Shown piece by piece: positions 1-11,453 of a stretch of 64,000 nucleotides of DNA. The position numbers and the translations under genes are program-made. Source of the DNA: Glacieibacterium sp038210595 (GTDB lineage Bacteria > Pseudomonadota > Alphaproteobacteria > Sphingomonadales > Sphingomonadaceae); contig JBBQWN010000006.1 in NCBI GenBank assembly GCA_038210595.1, positions 1-64,000 of the forward strand. Direction: 5' to 3'. Each line of letters starts with the position of its first letter. Positions within the stretch are counted from its first letter, which is position 1. The notes beneath the pieces are model-generated. The model searched no databases. It worked only from the letters and a program-made list of their open reading frames with translations, and was not told where the DNA came from.

Positions 1-136
1 TCGGACTGGGTTGCGCATCGTGCCGCCGCGCGGCATGTCGCCAGCGCAGCCTGCCGCCGCGCGGGTCCAGGCTGGTCGTCGACGAACGTACGCGCGGCAT
101 CACACCGTTCCGATTCGCTTCATCCGGAGACTGAGC

Positions 137-1726
137 ATGGCTGTCCAGGGCGTTAAAATCACAGGCGAGATGCGCCCCGGTTTCGAGACCATCCTGACCG
201 ATGCGGCGCTGCTGTTCGTCGCCAACCTGCACCGCCAGTACGAGCCGACCCGCCAGGCGCTGCTACGCGCCCGCCACGAGCGCACGCGCTGGTGGCAGGC
301 CGGCAACGCCATCGACTTCGCGCCTGAGACGTCGAGCGTCCGCGATGGCGACTGGAAGGTCGCGGGCAGCCCGCCCGACCTGCAGGACCGCCGTGTCGAG
401 ATCACCGGGCCCGTCGACCGCAAGATGGTCATCAACGCGCTCAACTCCGGCGCGAAATGCTACATGGCCTGCTTCGAGGACGCGAGCACCCCGGCCTGGG
501 AGATCATGGTCGATGGCCAGGTCAACCTGCGCGACGCGGTCGCCGGCACGATCAGCCTCGAAGACAAGGGCAAGAGCTACAAGCTGGGCGACACCACCGC
601 GACCCTGCTCGCCCGCCCGCGCGGCTGGCACCTGCCCGAGGCGCACATGGTCGTCGACGGCGAGCCGGTGGCGGGCGCGCTGTTCGATTTCGGCCTGTTC
701 TTCTTCCACAACGCCCGCGCGCTGGTCGCCAAGGGCTCGGGCCCGTATTTCTATCTGCCCAAGCTCGAGCATTATCTGGAGGCGCGCCTCTGGAACAACG
801 TCTTCGTCTATGCCCAGTCGGTGCTCGGCCTGCCCATTGGCACGATCAAGGCGACGGTGCTGATCGAGACTTTGCCCGGCGCGTTCATGGCGGACGAGAT
901 CCTGTACGAGCTGCGCGACCATATCGCCGCGCTCAACTGCGGCCGCTGGGACTATATCTTCAGCTACATCAAGACCTTCGGCGCGGATCCTGACCATGTG
1001 CTGCCGGACCGCGCGGCGGTCAACATGACCGTCCCCTTCATGCGCGACTATGCGCTCCACGTCATCCGCACCTGCCACAGGCGCGGCGCGCACGCGATGG
1101 GCGGCATGAGCGCCTTCATCCCGGTCAAGGGTGACGAGGCGGCGAACGACAAGGCCTTTGCCGCGGTGCGCGCCGACAAGGAGCGCGAGGCCAGCATCGG
1201 CCACGACGGCACTTGGGTGGCCCACCCCGGCCTGGTGCCGGTCGCGCTGGAGGTCTTCGACCGCGCCATGCCCGGCCCGAACCAGCTGGCGAAAATCCCG
1301 GAAGGGTCGGTGACCGCCGAGCAACTCACCGCCGCACCCGCGGGCCCGAAGTCGCTCGCCGGCCTGACCAACAACGTCAACGTCGGCATCGGTTACATCG
1401 CCAGCTGGCTGCGCGGCGTCGGCGCTGCCCCCTTGCACAACATGATGGAGGACGCCGCCACCGCCGAGATCAGCCGCACGCAGCTGTGGCAGTGGCGGAT
1501 GACGAACGCCGTCCTCGACAGCGGCGAGGCGGTCGACGCCGCCCTCATCGAGCGCGTTACCGCGGAGCAGCTCGACGTCTGGAAAGCCGCGGTCGGCGAC
1601 AATTTCTTCGCGGCCGGGAAATTCGCGGAAGCCGCCGACATCTTCCGCACGCTGGTGCTGGCGGACCAGCTCGAGCCTTTCCTGACGCTGCCCGCCTACG
1701 CGCATTATTTTGCGAGGGCGGCCTAG
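137..1726 (+). CDS. aceB: malate synthase A
   Basis: Condenses glyoxylate with acetyl-CoA to malate in the glyoxylate shunt (cytoplasm). The 529-residue product matches the usual size of malate synthase A, and it carries the family segments CYMACFEDASTPAWE and MTVPFMRDYALHVIRTCHRR together with the downstream GGMSAFIP stretch. The ATG at 137 is preferred over upstream in-frame codons because a GGAGA sits six bases before it and the product then begins MAVQGVKITGEM, as expected for the family. No isocitrate lyase gene lies in the window. clpB follows 43 bases downstream on the same strand. Confidence 0.96.
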   Translation: MAVQGVKITGEMRPGFETILTDAALLFVANLHRQYEPTRQALLRARHERTRWWQAGNAIDFAPETSSVRDGDWKVAGSPPDLQDRRVEITGPVDRKMVINALNSGAKCYMACFEDASTPAWEIMVDGQVNLRDAVAGTISLEDKGKSYKLGDTTATLLARPRGWHLPEAHMVVDGEPVAGALFDFGLFFFHNARALVAKGSGPYFYLPKLEHYLEARLWNNVFVYAQSVLGLPIGTIKATVLIETLPGAFMADEILYELRDHIAALNCGRWDYIFSYIKTFGADPDHVLPDRAAVNMTVPFMRDYALHVIRTCHRRGAHAMGGMSAFIPVKGDEAANDKAFAAVRADKEREASIGHDGTWVAHPGLVPVALEVFDRAMPGPNQLAKIPEGSVTAEQLTAAPAGPKSLAGLTNNVNVGIGYIASWLRGVGAAPLHNMMEDAATAEISRTQLWQWRMTNAVLDSGEAVDAALIERVTAEQLDVWKAAVGDNFFAAGKFAEAADIFRTLVLADQLEPFLTLPAYAHYFARAA

Positions 1727-1769
1727 CGACACAGCTTGTGTTACCCGGATACCACACCATATTCGCCCG

Positions 1770-4346
<2,577 letters not shown>

Positions 4347-4362
4347 TATGACCTAGCGGGCG

Positions 4363-6153
4363 ATGACCAAACCCAGCGCACCCCCGGCCGAAGATGTGCA
4401 ATCGTGGTTCGCCCAGGCAGAGGGCCACTATACCCGCGGCGAGTTCGATGATGCGCGCGACCAGCTGCACCGCGTCCTGCGCGTTGTCGGCGACCATCCG
4501 GCGGTCCACCACCTGCTTGCGCTTGTGGAAAAGCAGCGTGGCGATGGCGGCGCCACTCGTATGGCGTTCGAGCGTGCGGCGGCGCTCGCACCTTCGGATG
4601 TCCAGATCGCCAACAATTACGCCAACTGGCTGTCATCCATAGGCGAGCCGGAGGCCGCACTGCGGATTTACGATCGCGCGCTGGCCGCCGCGCCGCAGTT
4701 TCATGCGGCACGGTATAACCAGGCGCTGCTGCTGCAAACCATGGCGCGCCACGACGCCGCGCTGACGGATCTGGACATCGCCGCGGCGGCCCAGCCGGAC
4801 CAGGCCAAGATCCACGCTGCGCGCGGTGCCTCCCTGCTTGCCCTGCGGCGATTCGGGGAGGCCGCGGCGGCCTACGACCGTGCCGTCGGGCTAGACGCGC
4901 GGCGGGTCGTCGCGGTTCACGGCCGCGCGGTCGTGGCCAGGGAGCGTGGCGAAAGCGACGCTTCGGCGCGTTACCGTCAGGCGCTGGCTCTCGCGCCGGG
5001 CGACCGCGAGATCGGTCTTGGCCTTGCCGAAGCGCTCGAGGCGGAAGGAGACCGCGAGGGGCTGGCGGTGATGGCGGCGCTGGTCGCGGACAGCCCCGAG
5101 TGGTGGGCTGGGCAGAGCATTCTCGCCAGGATGCGCTGGGAGGCGGGCGACGGCGCGGCGTTTACCGCGGGTTTTGAGGCCGCCCTGGCGCAGTCGCCGG
5201 CGACGCGCGACGGCTGGCTGGCCTATGCGTCCGCACTCGCCGCGGCCGATCAATCCGCCGCCGCTGCTGACGCTGCCGCGGCTGGACGGGCCGCAGCGGG
5301 CGACGACCCGCTGCTCACGTTGCTGGAAGCGCTGCATGCGTCGGAGGCCGGCCAGATCGAGCGCGCCGAGCGGCTCTATGACAGCCTGCCGCCCGACATG
5401 CCGGGCCGCGGCATCCATGAGAGCCGCCACCGCCTGCGGATCGGCGACTTTGCGGGGGCTGGCCGCCTGATCGACCAGGCGCGACAGGCGGCACCCTGGG
5501 ACACCGGACTATGGGCTATGACCGGGATCGTCTGGCGCTTGCTCGACGACCCCCGCGCCGATTGGCTGCTCGCGCAGCCAGGCCTTATCGCGGTTCAGGA
5601 ATTGCCGCTGGATGAGGACGATCTGCGGTCGCTGGCGGCCTGCCTGCGCGGCCTGCACCGGAGCCAGACCCATCCGATCGGGCAGTCGCTGCGGGGTGGC
5701 ACACAGACCCGCGGCCGGCTGTTCGAGCGCGACGACGCCGAGATCGTCGCGTTGAGGCAACTGATCGAGGCGGGTGTACAGCGCTACTGGCAGGCGCTGC
5801 CGCCCGTTGATCCGGCGCATCCCTTGCTGCGGCACCGGGGTGTTCAACCGCGTCTGTCGGGCTCATGGTCGGTTCGCCTCACCGACGGCGGCTTCCACGT
5901 GTCGCACATGCATCCTGACGGCATAATTTCCTCCGCCTGCTACATCGCGGTGCCGCCGCCCGCCGCGCCCGGCGACGGCTGGTTGCAGATCGGCGGCGCA
6001 CCCGATCAGCTCGACCTGCCGCTGGAGCCTTTGCGCGAGGTCGAGCCCGTACCGGGCCGGATCGTGCTATTTCCGAGCTTTTGCTACCACGGCACGCGCC
6101 GCTTCCCGAAGGGCGAGCGGCTTTCGGTTGCCTTCGACGTCATCGCGGGCTGA
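4363..6153 (+). CDS. TPR protein with C-terminal 2OG-Fe(II) oxygenase domain
   Basis: A 596-residue protein. Roughly residues 15-400 are helical, alanine-rich TPR-like repeats (for example segments ending in ALAPSD, ALAAAPQ, ALALAPGD). The C-terminal 100 residues resemble the putative 2OG-Fe(II) oxygenase family (2OG-FeII_Oxy_5 type), with SHMHPDG giving His515 and His517, FPSFCYHGTRRF giving His576, and a late GERLSVAFD giving Arg586 as likely 2-oxoglutarate contact. No signal peptide is seen, so it is probably cytoplasmic with a protein or peptide substrate bound by the TPRs; the substrate is unknown. It faces the TonB-dependent receptor gene tail to tail, and three further oxygenase genes lie beyond the receptor. 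Confidence 0.85.
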   Translation: MTKPSAPPAEDVQSWFAQAEGHYTRGEFDDARDQLHRVLRVVGDHPAVHHLLALVEKQRGDGGATRMAFERAAALAPSDVQIANNYANWLSSIGEPEAALRIYDRALAAAPQFHAARYNQALLLQTMARHDAALTDLDIAAAAQPDQAKIHAARGASLLALRRFGEAAAAYDRAVGLDARRVVAVHGRAVVARERGESDASARYRQALALAPGDREIGLGLAEALEAEGDREGLAVMAALVADSPEWWAGQSILARMRWEAGDGAAFTAGFEAALAQSPATRDGWLAYASALAAADQSAAAADAAAAGRAAAGDDPLLTLLEALHASEAGQIERAERLYDSLPPDMPGRGIHESRHRLRIGDFAGAGRLIDQARQAAPWDTGLWAMTGIVWRLLDDPRADWLLAQPGLIAVQELPLDEDDLRSLAACLRGLHRSQTHPIGQSLRGGTQTRGRLFERDDAEIVALRQLIEAGVQRYWQALPPVDPAHPLLRHRGVQPRLSGSWSVRLTDGGFHVSHMHPDGIISSACYIAVPPPAAPGDGWLQIGGAPDQLDLPLEPLREVEPVPGRIVLFPSFCYHGTRRFPKGERLSVAFDVIAG

Positions 6154-6188
6154 TCGCTTCGGCGGCTCGAGCCGCTCCGCCCAGGCAC

Positions 6189-6221
6189 AAAAAAGGGGCG
6201 GCGGACAATGTCCGCCGCCCC
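6189..6221 (-). terminator. rho-independent terminator of the TonB receptor gene
   Basis: A 12-bp perfect stem (GGGGCGGCGGAC / GTCCGCCGCCCC, positions 6195-6206 and 6210-6221) with a 3-base loop. On the minus strand it is followed by six T residues (positions 6189-6194 read in reverse), placing it 22 bases past the receptor stop. The receptor and TPR genes converge here, so it may also slow plus-strand transcription, but the plus-strand T tract is poor. Confidence 0.85.
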
Positions 6222-6242
6222 GATGATTTTGAACGCCGTCGC

Positions 6243-9239
6243 TTAGAAGCGGACGCCGAACGAAACGAAGAAGTCGCGGCCGAGCGTGTCGTAGGTGCCC
6301 GGATACGTGTTCGACTGCTCGGCGTTCGTGCCGAGCTGCGGCGGGTTCTTGGCGAGCAGGTTGTTGACGCCCACCGACATGTTGAAGTGATCGCCGATGT
6401 CATACGACACGGTCAGGTCGACCAGGTTGTACGCCTTGATCTTCTCGACGGTGTAGTACGCCTCGGGCTGATCGTCGCGCACCGAGCTGACATGGCGCCA
6501 GCGAGCGCTCAGCGACATCGGACCGTCGACATAGGTCAGGCGGCTCGTCCACTTGAACTCGGCGTACGGGTTACCGCAGAAGCCAATACCAAACTGGCCC
6601 TTGCACTTGATGATCAAGTCCGGAAGCTCCGGTGCCGGCTGATAATTGTACCGATCGAGGTAGGTCAGCAGGAACGAGAAGTTGAGCTTCGAACCATCGC
6701 TGCCGAAGATGTTGAAGTCCAGCGGCTGCGTGTAGTCGACGCCAAGATCGATACCGCGTGTTTCAATCTGGCCCGAGTTGGCCTGAAGGATGTTCGGCAC
6801 GAACGGCGACGCGATTTCACCCGACTCCGGATCGCGAGCACCAACGAAGGTCTGGCAATACGGGCTGGCAATATCCTGGACGCGATTATAGCAGATATCG
6901 AGGACATTGTTCAGACCGCCGCCGAAGTTGGTGATCGCACCCCGGATCTTGATCTTATAGGCATCGACCGTGATGTTGAGCCGCGGAATGAAGCTCGGAC
7001 GAAGCACAACACCCAGCGTGTAGGTGTCGCTCTTCTCTTCCTGCAGGTCGGGGTTGCCACCGAACAGAGCTTCGATCTGCGACTGCGTCTGAACGAGGTC
7101 GTTGCCGACGAGGCCGGCCGGAACACCCGTCTGGATGCAGAGGGTGCGGATCGTGGCGTTGGTTGCGGCAGAAGCCTGAGCGCAGGGATCGGTCGCAGCC
7201 GGGAAGCCGTTCGAGATACCGCCGAACAAGTCACCGACGTTCGGCGCACGGATCGAGCGCTGATATTGACCACGGAACGTGATGTCCTTGATCGGTGCCC
7301 ACTCGACGCCACCGGCGTAAGTCCACACACCGCCGACGGCACCGAGCGAGTAGTCCGAATAGCGCGCGGCAGCCGTTGCTTCGAGCCGGTGGAAGAACGG
7401 CCGGTCGGCGACGATCGGCACGCGAAGTTCCGCAAAGCCCTCGAGGACGTTGTACCGGCCGGCGGTCGCCTGGCCGAAGTTCGGCCCGATGATGTCACCG
7501 CTCGCCGACACGGGGTCGGGCGAGTAGCGGCTGTTGACCGAACGATATTCGACGCCGACCGCGAGGCCGATGTCGTCACCGCCAAGGCCGAGGTTGCCGA
7601 TGCGGCCGGTCAGCGCGCCCGACGCAACCTGAAGCTCCGACACGTCCGTGTTCGATGCCGACGCCGTGATCTGCGCCACCGACGCCGGGGTCAACGTGCC
7701 AGGGCCGAAGATGTTGATCGGGGTGCCGGTGCCGTCGAGGCCAGCCTGGAAAGCCGATTTCGAGATACCGCCGGTCTGGGTCTGCGAGTTGCGAGTGCGC
7801 GCAAACGAGTAATAGGCGTCGTAGTTCAGCCAGCTGGTGATGTCGCCCTTGACCCCGACGAGAACGCGGAAAGCGTTGCGTTCGTCGTTGTTAAGACGCT
7901 GACCGGCCTCGAGCGTACGGCGGTTGGTGTTGAGCCGGACGATACCGTCGTTCTTGGCAGCACCCGTCTCAGCAGCGTCGATCGACTGCAGCTGGGCGCA
8001 GTTGGCGGCGTTGATGAAGCCGCAGGTCTGGGCGATGTTGTAGTTGAAAGTGCCCGTGACCGGCGTCGCGGCGAGCGACGTAGTGACGCGGTTGTTGACG
8101 AAGCTGACCTCGGCATAGCCGGTCACGCCGTCGACGACTTCGTATTCGCCGTAGCCGCCGAGCAGCCAGCGCTCCTGCGGAACCTGGAGATAGTTCTCCG
8201 GCGCGAAGTTGTACGAGTCCAAGGTGCTGTTGAACTGGCGGGCGGGTGCGCCGGGCGTGTCGAACTGGGCGCCGGTGGGGTTGAAGAAGCCGCGCGGACC
8301 GCCCGTGCCGGTGTAACGGAAGCGACCGAACTGGTTGGTGCCCGAACCTGCTGCGCCGAAACCGGGGACGCCAGCATCGCAACCGCCGGCATTAGCACCG
8401 GTTTGGTTGATGGTGCCGAGCACGGTGCTGACGCCATAGCGGTTGGTCGTGGCCGGATCGACGCAGACATCGACGCCCGAAGCCTGGCTGGTCGAGAAGC
8501 GCGAGAAGTCGCGCGCGCCGGCGAAGACTTCCTTCCGCTTGTAATATTCACCGTAGGCAACGACGTGGCCGCGGCCGTCGGCGGATTCTGCGCCGATCGC
8601 GAGATGCCCTTCGTAACGACGGCCATCACCCTTCTCGGTGATGCCGTACTGACCGCCAGCCTCGAGGCCGTTGAGCTTCTTCAGGCGGAAGTTGACGACG
8701 CCCGCGACGGCGTCCGAACCATAAACCGCCGAAGCGCCACCGCTGACGACATCAACGCTGTCGATCAGGAAGCTCGGGATCGTGTTCAGATCGACCACCT
8801 GTGAGGTGTCGTAGAACATCCAGCGGCGGCCGTTCACGAGAACGAGCGAGCGCGTCGGCCCGAGGCCGCGCAGATCGAGCGTGGCGACACCGCCGCCGGG
8901 GTTGTTCGAAGCGCCGGTCGTCGCGGGGTAAACCTGCGGCAGCTGGTTCAGCACCTGCTCGACGTTGACCGCACCGGAGAGCTTGAACTCCTCCGCCTTG
9001 ACGACGGCGATCGGGCTGGCCGACTCGAGGTCGCGGCGCGCGATGCGCGAACCGGTAACGACGATGACGTCGCTGGAGTCAGCCGTCGCGGCGGCAGCAG
9101 TCGCAGCCGGGGTAACGCCAACCGAGTTCGGCGCGGTCTGCGCCGCCGCCGACGTGGCGGCGATGGCGAACCCGAGCGCGAGCGACGCGGCTCCGGTGCT
9201 CAAAGCCGTACGGCCCAGAAAATTCTTCTTGTCGATCAC
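6243..9239 (-). CDS. TonB-dependent outer membrane receptor
   Basis: Outer-membrane active transporter of 998 residues. The start is a GTG at 9239 preceded by AGGGG; the product then opens with a signal peptide (GRTALSTGAASLALGF, cleavage near TSAAAQ). A TonB-box/plug region follows: DVIVVTGSRIARRDLESASP, a plug motif VEQVLNQLPQ, LDLRGLGPTRSLVLVNGRR and VSGGASAVYGSDAVAGVVNF. The rest is beta-barrel and ends in phenylalanine (FFVSFGVRF), the usual outer-membrane assembly signal. The substrate cannot be read from sequence. This class of large sphingomonad receptor is often found beside SapC, halogenase or 2OG-oxygenase genes, and here it is bracketed by four oxygenase genes. Confidence 0.93.
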   Translation of the reverse strand: MIDKKNFLGRTALSTGAASLALGFAIAATSAAAQTAPNSVGVTPAATAAAATADSSDVIVVTGSRIARRDLESASPIAVVKAEEFKLSGAVNVEQVLNQLPQVYPATTGASNNPGGGVATLDLRGLGPTRSLVLVNGRRWMFYDTSQVVDLNTIPSFLIDSVDVVSGGASAVYGSDAVAGVVNFRLKKLNGLEAGGQYGITEKGDGRRYEGHLAIGAESADGRGHVVAYGEYYKRKEVFAGARDFSRFSTSQASGVDVCVDPATTNRYGVSTVLGTINQTGANAGGCDAGVPGFGAAGSGTNQFGRFRYTGTGGPRGFFNPTGAQFDTPGAPARQFNSTLDSYNFAPENYLQVPQERWLLGGYGEYEVVDGVTGYAEVSFVNNRVTTSLAATPVTGTFNYNIAQTCGFINAANCAQLQSIDAAETGAAKNDGIVRLNTNRRTLEAGQRLNNDERNAFRVLVGVKGDITSWLNYDAYYSFARTRNSQTQTGGISKSAFQAGLDGTGTPINIFGPGTLTPASVAQITASASNTDVSELQVASGALTGRIGNLGLGGDDIGLAVGVEYRSVNSRYSPDPVSASGDIIGPNFGQATAGRYNVLEGFAELRVPIVADRPFFHRLEATAAARYSDYSLGAVGGVWTYAGGVEWAPIKDITFRGQYQRSIRAPNVGDLFGGISNGFPAATDPCAQASAATNATIRTLCIQTGVPAGLVGNDLVQTQSQIEALFGGNPDLQEEKSDTYTLGVVLRPSFIPRLNITVDAYKIKIRGAITNFGGGLNNVLDICYNRVQDIASPYCQTFVGARDPESGEIASPFVPNILQANSGQIETRGIDLGVDYTQPLDFNIFGSDGSKLNFSFLLTYLDRYNYQPAPELPDLIIKCKGQFGIGFCGNPYAEFKWTSRLTYVDGPMSLSARWRHVSSVRDDQPEAYYTVEKIKAYNLVDLTVSYDIGDHFNMSVGVNNLLAKNPPQLGTNAEQSNTYPGTYDTLGRDFFVSFGVRF

Positions 9240-9469
9240 TTGGTGTCCCCTCGTTCGAGAGCCGAACTGGCTTGATACGTCCCTACCGTTGAGTGTTCGA
9301 TGGCTTGCCGCCACCGTGTCCCCCATAGGCATGGAGGGGAGATGCATGATTGCGCTTCCTGCTGTAAAGCGGCCGTCACTCGTTCGACGACGAACACTGC
9401 GCGCATGTCGCCGAAATGCAACAGGTCGGTGTGCGCCGAAGCGCCTTTTCAAGTGGAGACCCAACCAAG

Positions 9470-10003
9470 ATGCGTCATGCAACAGCCATCCTTGTCGTCG
9501 TAGCCGTCATCGCCGGAGGCGCCGCGGGCGCTGCCGAGCCGCCGCAGGCACCCCCCGCCGTCATGCAGCAGCTGCTTGATTGCCGCGCCAAGGCCGACAA
9601 TGCGGCCCGCCTCGCTTGCTATGACGCCCAGGTTGGCGGCTTGAGCGCGGCGATCGACAGCAAGGAGGTCGTCGTCGCCGATCGCGCCCAGATCAGGGCG
9701 GCCAAGCGCTCGTTGTTCGGCCTGGCGCTGCCGGACTTCAACCTGTTCGGCAGCGGCGACGACAAGAAGGACCGGGAGGAGTTCTCGGAGATCAAATCGA
9801 CCATCGTGCAGGCCCGCCAACGCGGCGACCGCAACTGGATCCTGATCCTGGAGGGCAATGCGAAATGGGTGCAGACGGATGCCCATGACTTCGTCCGCGA
9901 TCCGCGTCCCGGCATGCCGATCCTGATCAAGCGCGCGGCGATGGGCAGCTATCTGGCGAATATTGGGGGGCAGACCGCGGTCCGCGTGCACCGCGAAAAC
10001 TAG
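9470..10003 (+). CDS. secreted protein of unknown function (CRAK..ARLxCYD motif)
   Basis: A 177-residue protein with a clear signal peptide (MRHATAILVVVAVIAGGAAG, cleavage near AAGAAE), so probably periplasmic. After it comes LLDCRAKADNAARLACYDAQ, a paired-cysteine motif seen in several small exported proteobacterial proteins, and a second half with alternating strands (RNWILILEGNAKWVQT). I do not recognise a function. It is divergent from the receptor gene with a 230-bp spacer, and its last four bases overlap the end of the oxygenase gene on the other strand. The start at 9470 has GGAG about 12 bases upstream, which is somewhat far. Confidence 0.8.
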   Translation: MRHATAILVVVAVIAGGAAGAAEPPQAPPAVMQQLLDCRAKADNAARLACYDAQVGGLSAAIDSKEVVVADRAQIRAAKRSLFGLALPDFNLFGSGDDKKDREEFSEIKSTIVQARQRGDRNWILILEGNAKWVQTDAHDFVRDPRPGMPILIKRAAMGSYLANIGGQTAVRVHREN

Positions 10004-10713
10004 CGCGCGCGGCGGAGCCAGCCAGTGACGGCGTAACGGCGATAGGCCGCAGACGCCGTCACGCACGAAACGCTGTGCAACTGCGGCACCGCGAAGAGAT
10101 CGAGAGTGTTGTATCCGGGTGACACGCCGGTGACCGCATCCCCGTCGCCGTGAAACAGCAGCAGGCCGCCCCACTCCAGTCGCCACACCGGCGTCAGGCC
10201 AAGGACATAGGCGGCGAGGCGGCCCTTGCCCGCCACCGCGTCGTCATGCCCGGTCAGGAAGTCATGCGGTGCATACGCCGTCGCCTGGCCGTCCGCGAAG
10301 GCGATGTCCGGTCCCGCGATACGGCGCAGGAGGTCGCGGGCCGGGCCCGCGGAGAGCCAGCGGGTAAAGCCGCCGAGCAAATCTTCGCCGGGCGCCGCGG
10401 CGTGATCGCCGTCGGGAAGGCGCAGCGCCTCATAGCGATGCTGGAAACCGCTGCGCGCGCCGGCGACGACCGCTGCGTCCAAGGCCTCGCGCTGTTCGGG
10501 AGTCATCGCGGCGCGGGTCGGCCGATCGAGTTCGAAAACTTTGTCGCCGCTGTTGATGATCTGGCGCCAGTCCGCTCGCCGGCTCAACGCGTCGTGGAGG
10601 GCTGCCGCACTGGCCTCGGCCAGAAACGGGCGTATCCGGACGCGCCGGTGCGCGGCGAACGTCTCGGCGAGCCGGGCGCCGTCGATCTGCGGGTGCAGCG
10701 CAAGGTGGATCAC
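10000..10713 (-). CDS. 2OG-Fe(II) oxygenase, prolyl-hydroxylase-like (copy 1)
   Basis: A 237-residue Fe(II)/2-oxoglutarate-dependent oxygenase of the EGL-9/prolyl 4-hydroxylase-like superfamily. The iron ligands are visible as FLTGHDD (His156, Asp158) and LHSV (His213), and the 2-oxoglutarate arginine in RRYAVTGW (Arg225 or 226). The segment WRLEWGGLLLF between them is also typical. It overlaps the start of the upstream paralogue by four bases (ATGA), so the two are translationally coupled. The two proteins share the C-terminal catalytic half but little of the N-terminal half, suggesting an old tandem duplication with different substrates. Confidence 0.88.
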   Translation of the reverse strand: MIHLALHPQIDGARLAETFAAHRRVRIRPFLAEASAAALHDALSRRADWRQIINSGDKVFELDRPTRAAMTPEQREALDAAVVAGARSGFQHRYEALRLPDGDHAAAPGEDLLGGFTRWLSAGPARDLLRRIAGPDIAFADGQATAYAPHDFLTGHDDAVAGKGRLAAYVLGLTPVWRLEWGGLLLFHGDGDAVTGVSPGYNTLDLFAVPQLHSVSCVTASAAYRRYAVTGWLRRAR

Positions 10714-11444
10714 CGGTCGCGAAACCAGCCAGTGATTGCATAGCGACCTACCGGCGCAAACGGCGGCACATAGGTGACGCTGTGACGCTGTGGCACGCGG
10801 AACAGGTTGAGCGCATTGAAGCGCGGCCGGAACCCGGCCACGACTTCTCCGTCGTCGTTATAGAATAGCAAATAGCCGCCCCAGTCCGGTCGCCAGTCAC
10901 GGGTCAGGTTGAGGACATAAGCAACCCGCCGTCCCTCCCCCGCGACACTGTCGTCATGACTGGTGAGAAAATGGCCGGGCGCGAACAGCGTCGCCTGGGC
11001 ATCCGCCTTAATCAGGCTGGCGTCGCCCGTGACGGCACGCACCAGTTCCAGCAGCGGCGGCGAATTGATATGCTCGAGCACCAGGTCGAGCGGATGATCG
11101 GGGTGCCACTTGCCGAGATAGGCATCGAGCATCGGATAGCGCGCGTAAAGGAAAGCAAAATCGCCTGCCTTCGCCGCCGCAGCGGCCGTGATGCCGAGCT
11201 CGTCGCGGCGGGCCGCGGGCATGGCACGCAGTTCCGCGCCGCGGGCCGCACCGGGGGCCGCACCGCCCGCTTGCCAGCCCAAGCCCCAATCGGTGTAGCG
11301 TTCCAGAACTTCATGCAGCGTCGCGGCGCTTGCAGGCGTCAGGACGTCAGCGACCTGGACGCGCAACTCCCTCTCATAGAGTGCGGCCAGCCGCGCCGGA
11401 TCGAGCTGCGGGTTGAGATCGAACAACGGCTTCGGCGCGGTCAT
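10710..11444 (-). CDS. 2OG-Fe(II) oxygenase, prolyl-hydroxylase-like (copy 2)
   Basis: A 244-residue paralogue of the adjacent gene. Catalytic residues: FLTSHDD (His163, Asp165), QRHSV (His221) and GRYAITGW (Arg234). The core WRPDWGGYLLFYNDDGE and PRFNALNLFRVPQ are characteristic of the family. No signal peptide is seen. It begins nine bases after the stop of the TPR/aspartyl hydroxylase gene and is coupled to the next oxygenase. The substrate is unknown; a peptide or protein proline or other side chain would fit the superfamily. Confidence 0.88.
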   Translation of the reverse strand: MTAPKPLFDLNPQLDPARLAALYERELRVQVADVLTPASAATLHEVLERYTDWGLGWQAGGAAPGAARGAELRAMPAARRDELGITAAAAAKAGDFAFLYARYPMLDAYLGKWHPDHPLDLVLEHINSPPLLELVRAVTGDASLIKADAQATLFAPGHFLTSHDDSVAGEGRRVAYVLNLTRDWRPDWGGYLLFYNDDGEVVAGFRPRFNALNLFRVPQRHSVTYVPPFAPVGRYAITGWFRDR

Positions 11445-11453
11445 CGGCGGCCC

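Noticed and set aside
6081..8804. A 900-codon open frame on the plus strand opposite the TonB receptor gene
   Set aside because: Antisense frames stay open in GC-rich DNA. The product is a low-complexity RRRADV-type sequence without any family motif, whereas the minus strand encodes a clear receptor.
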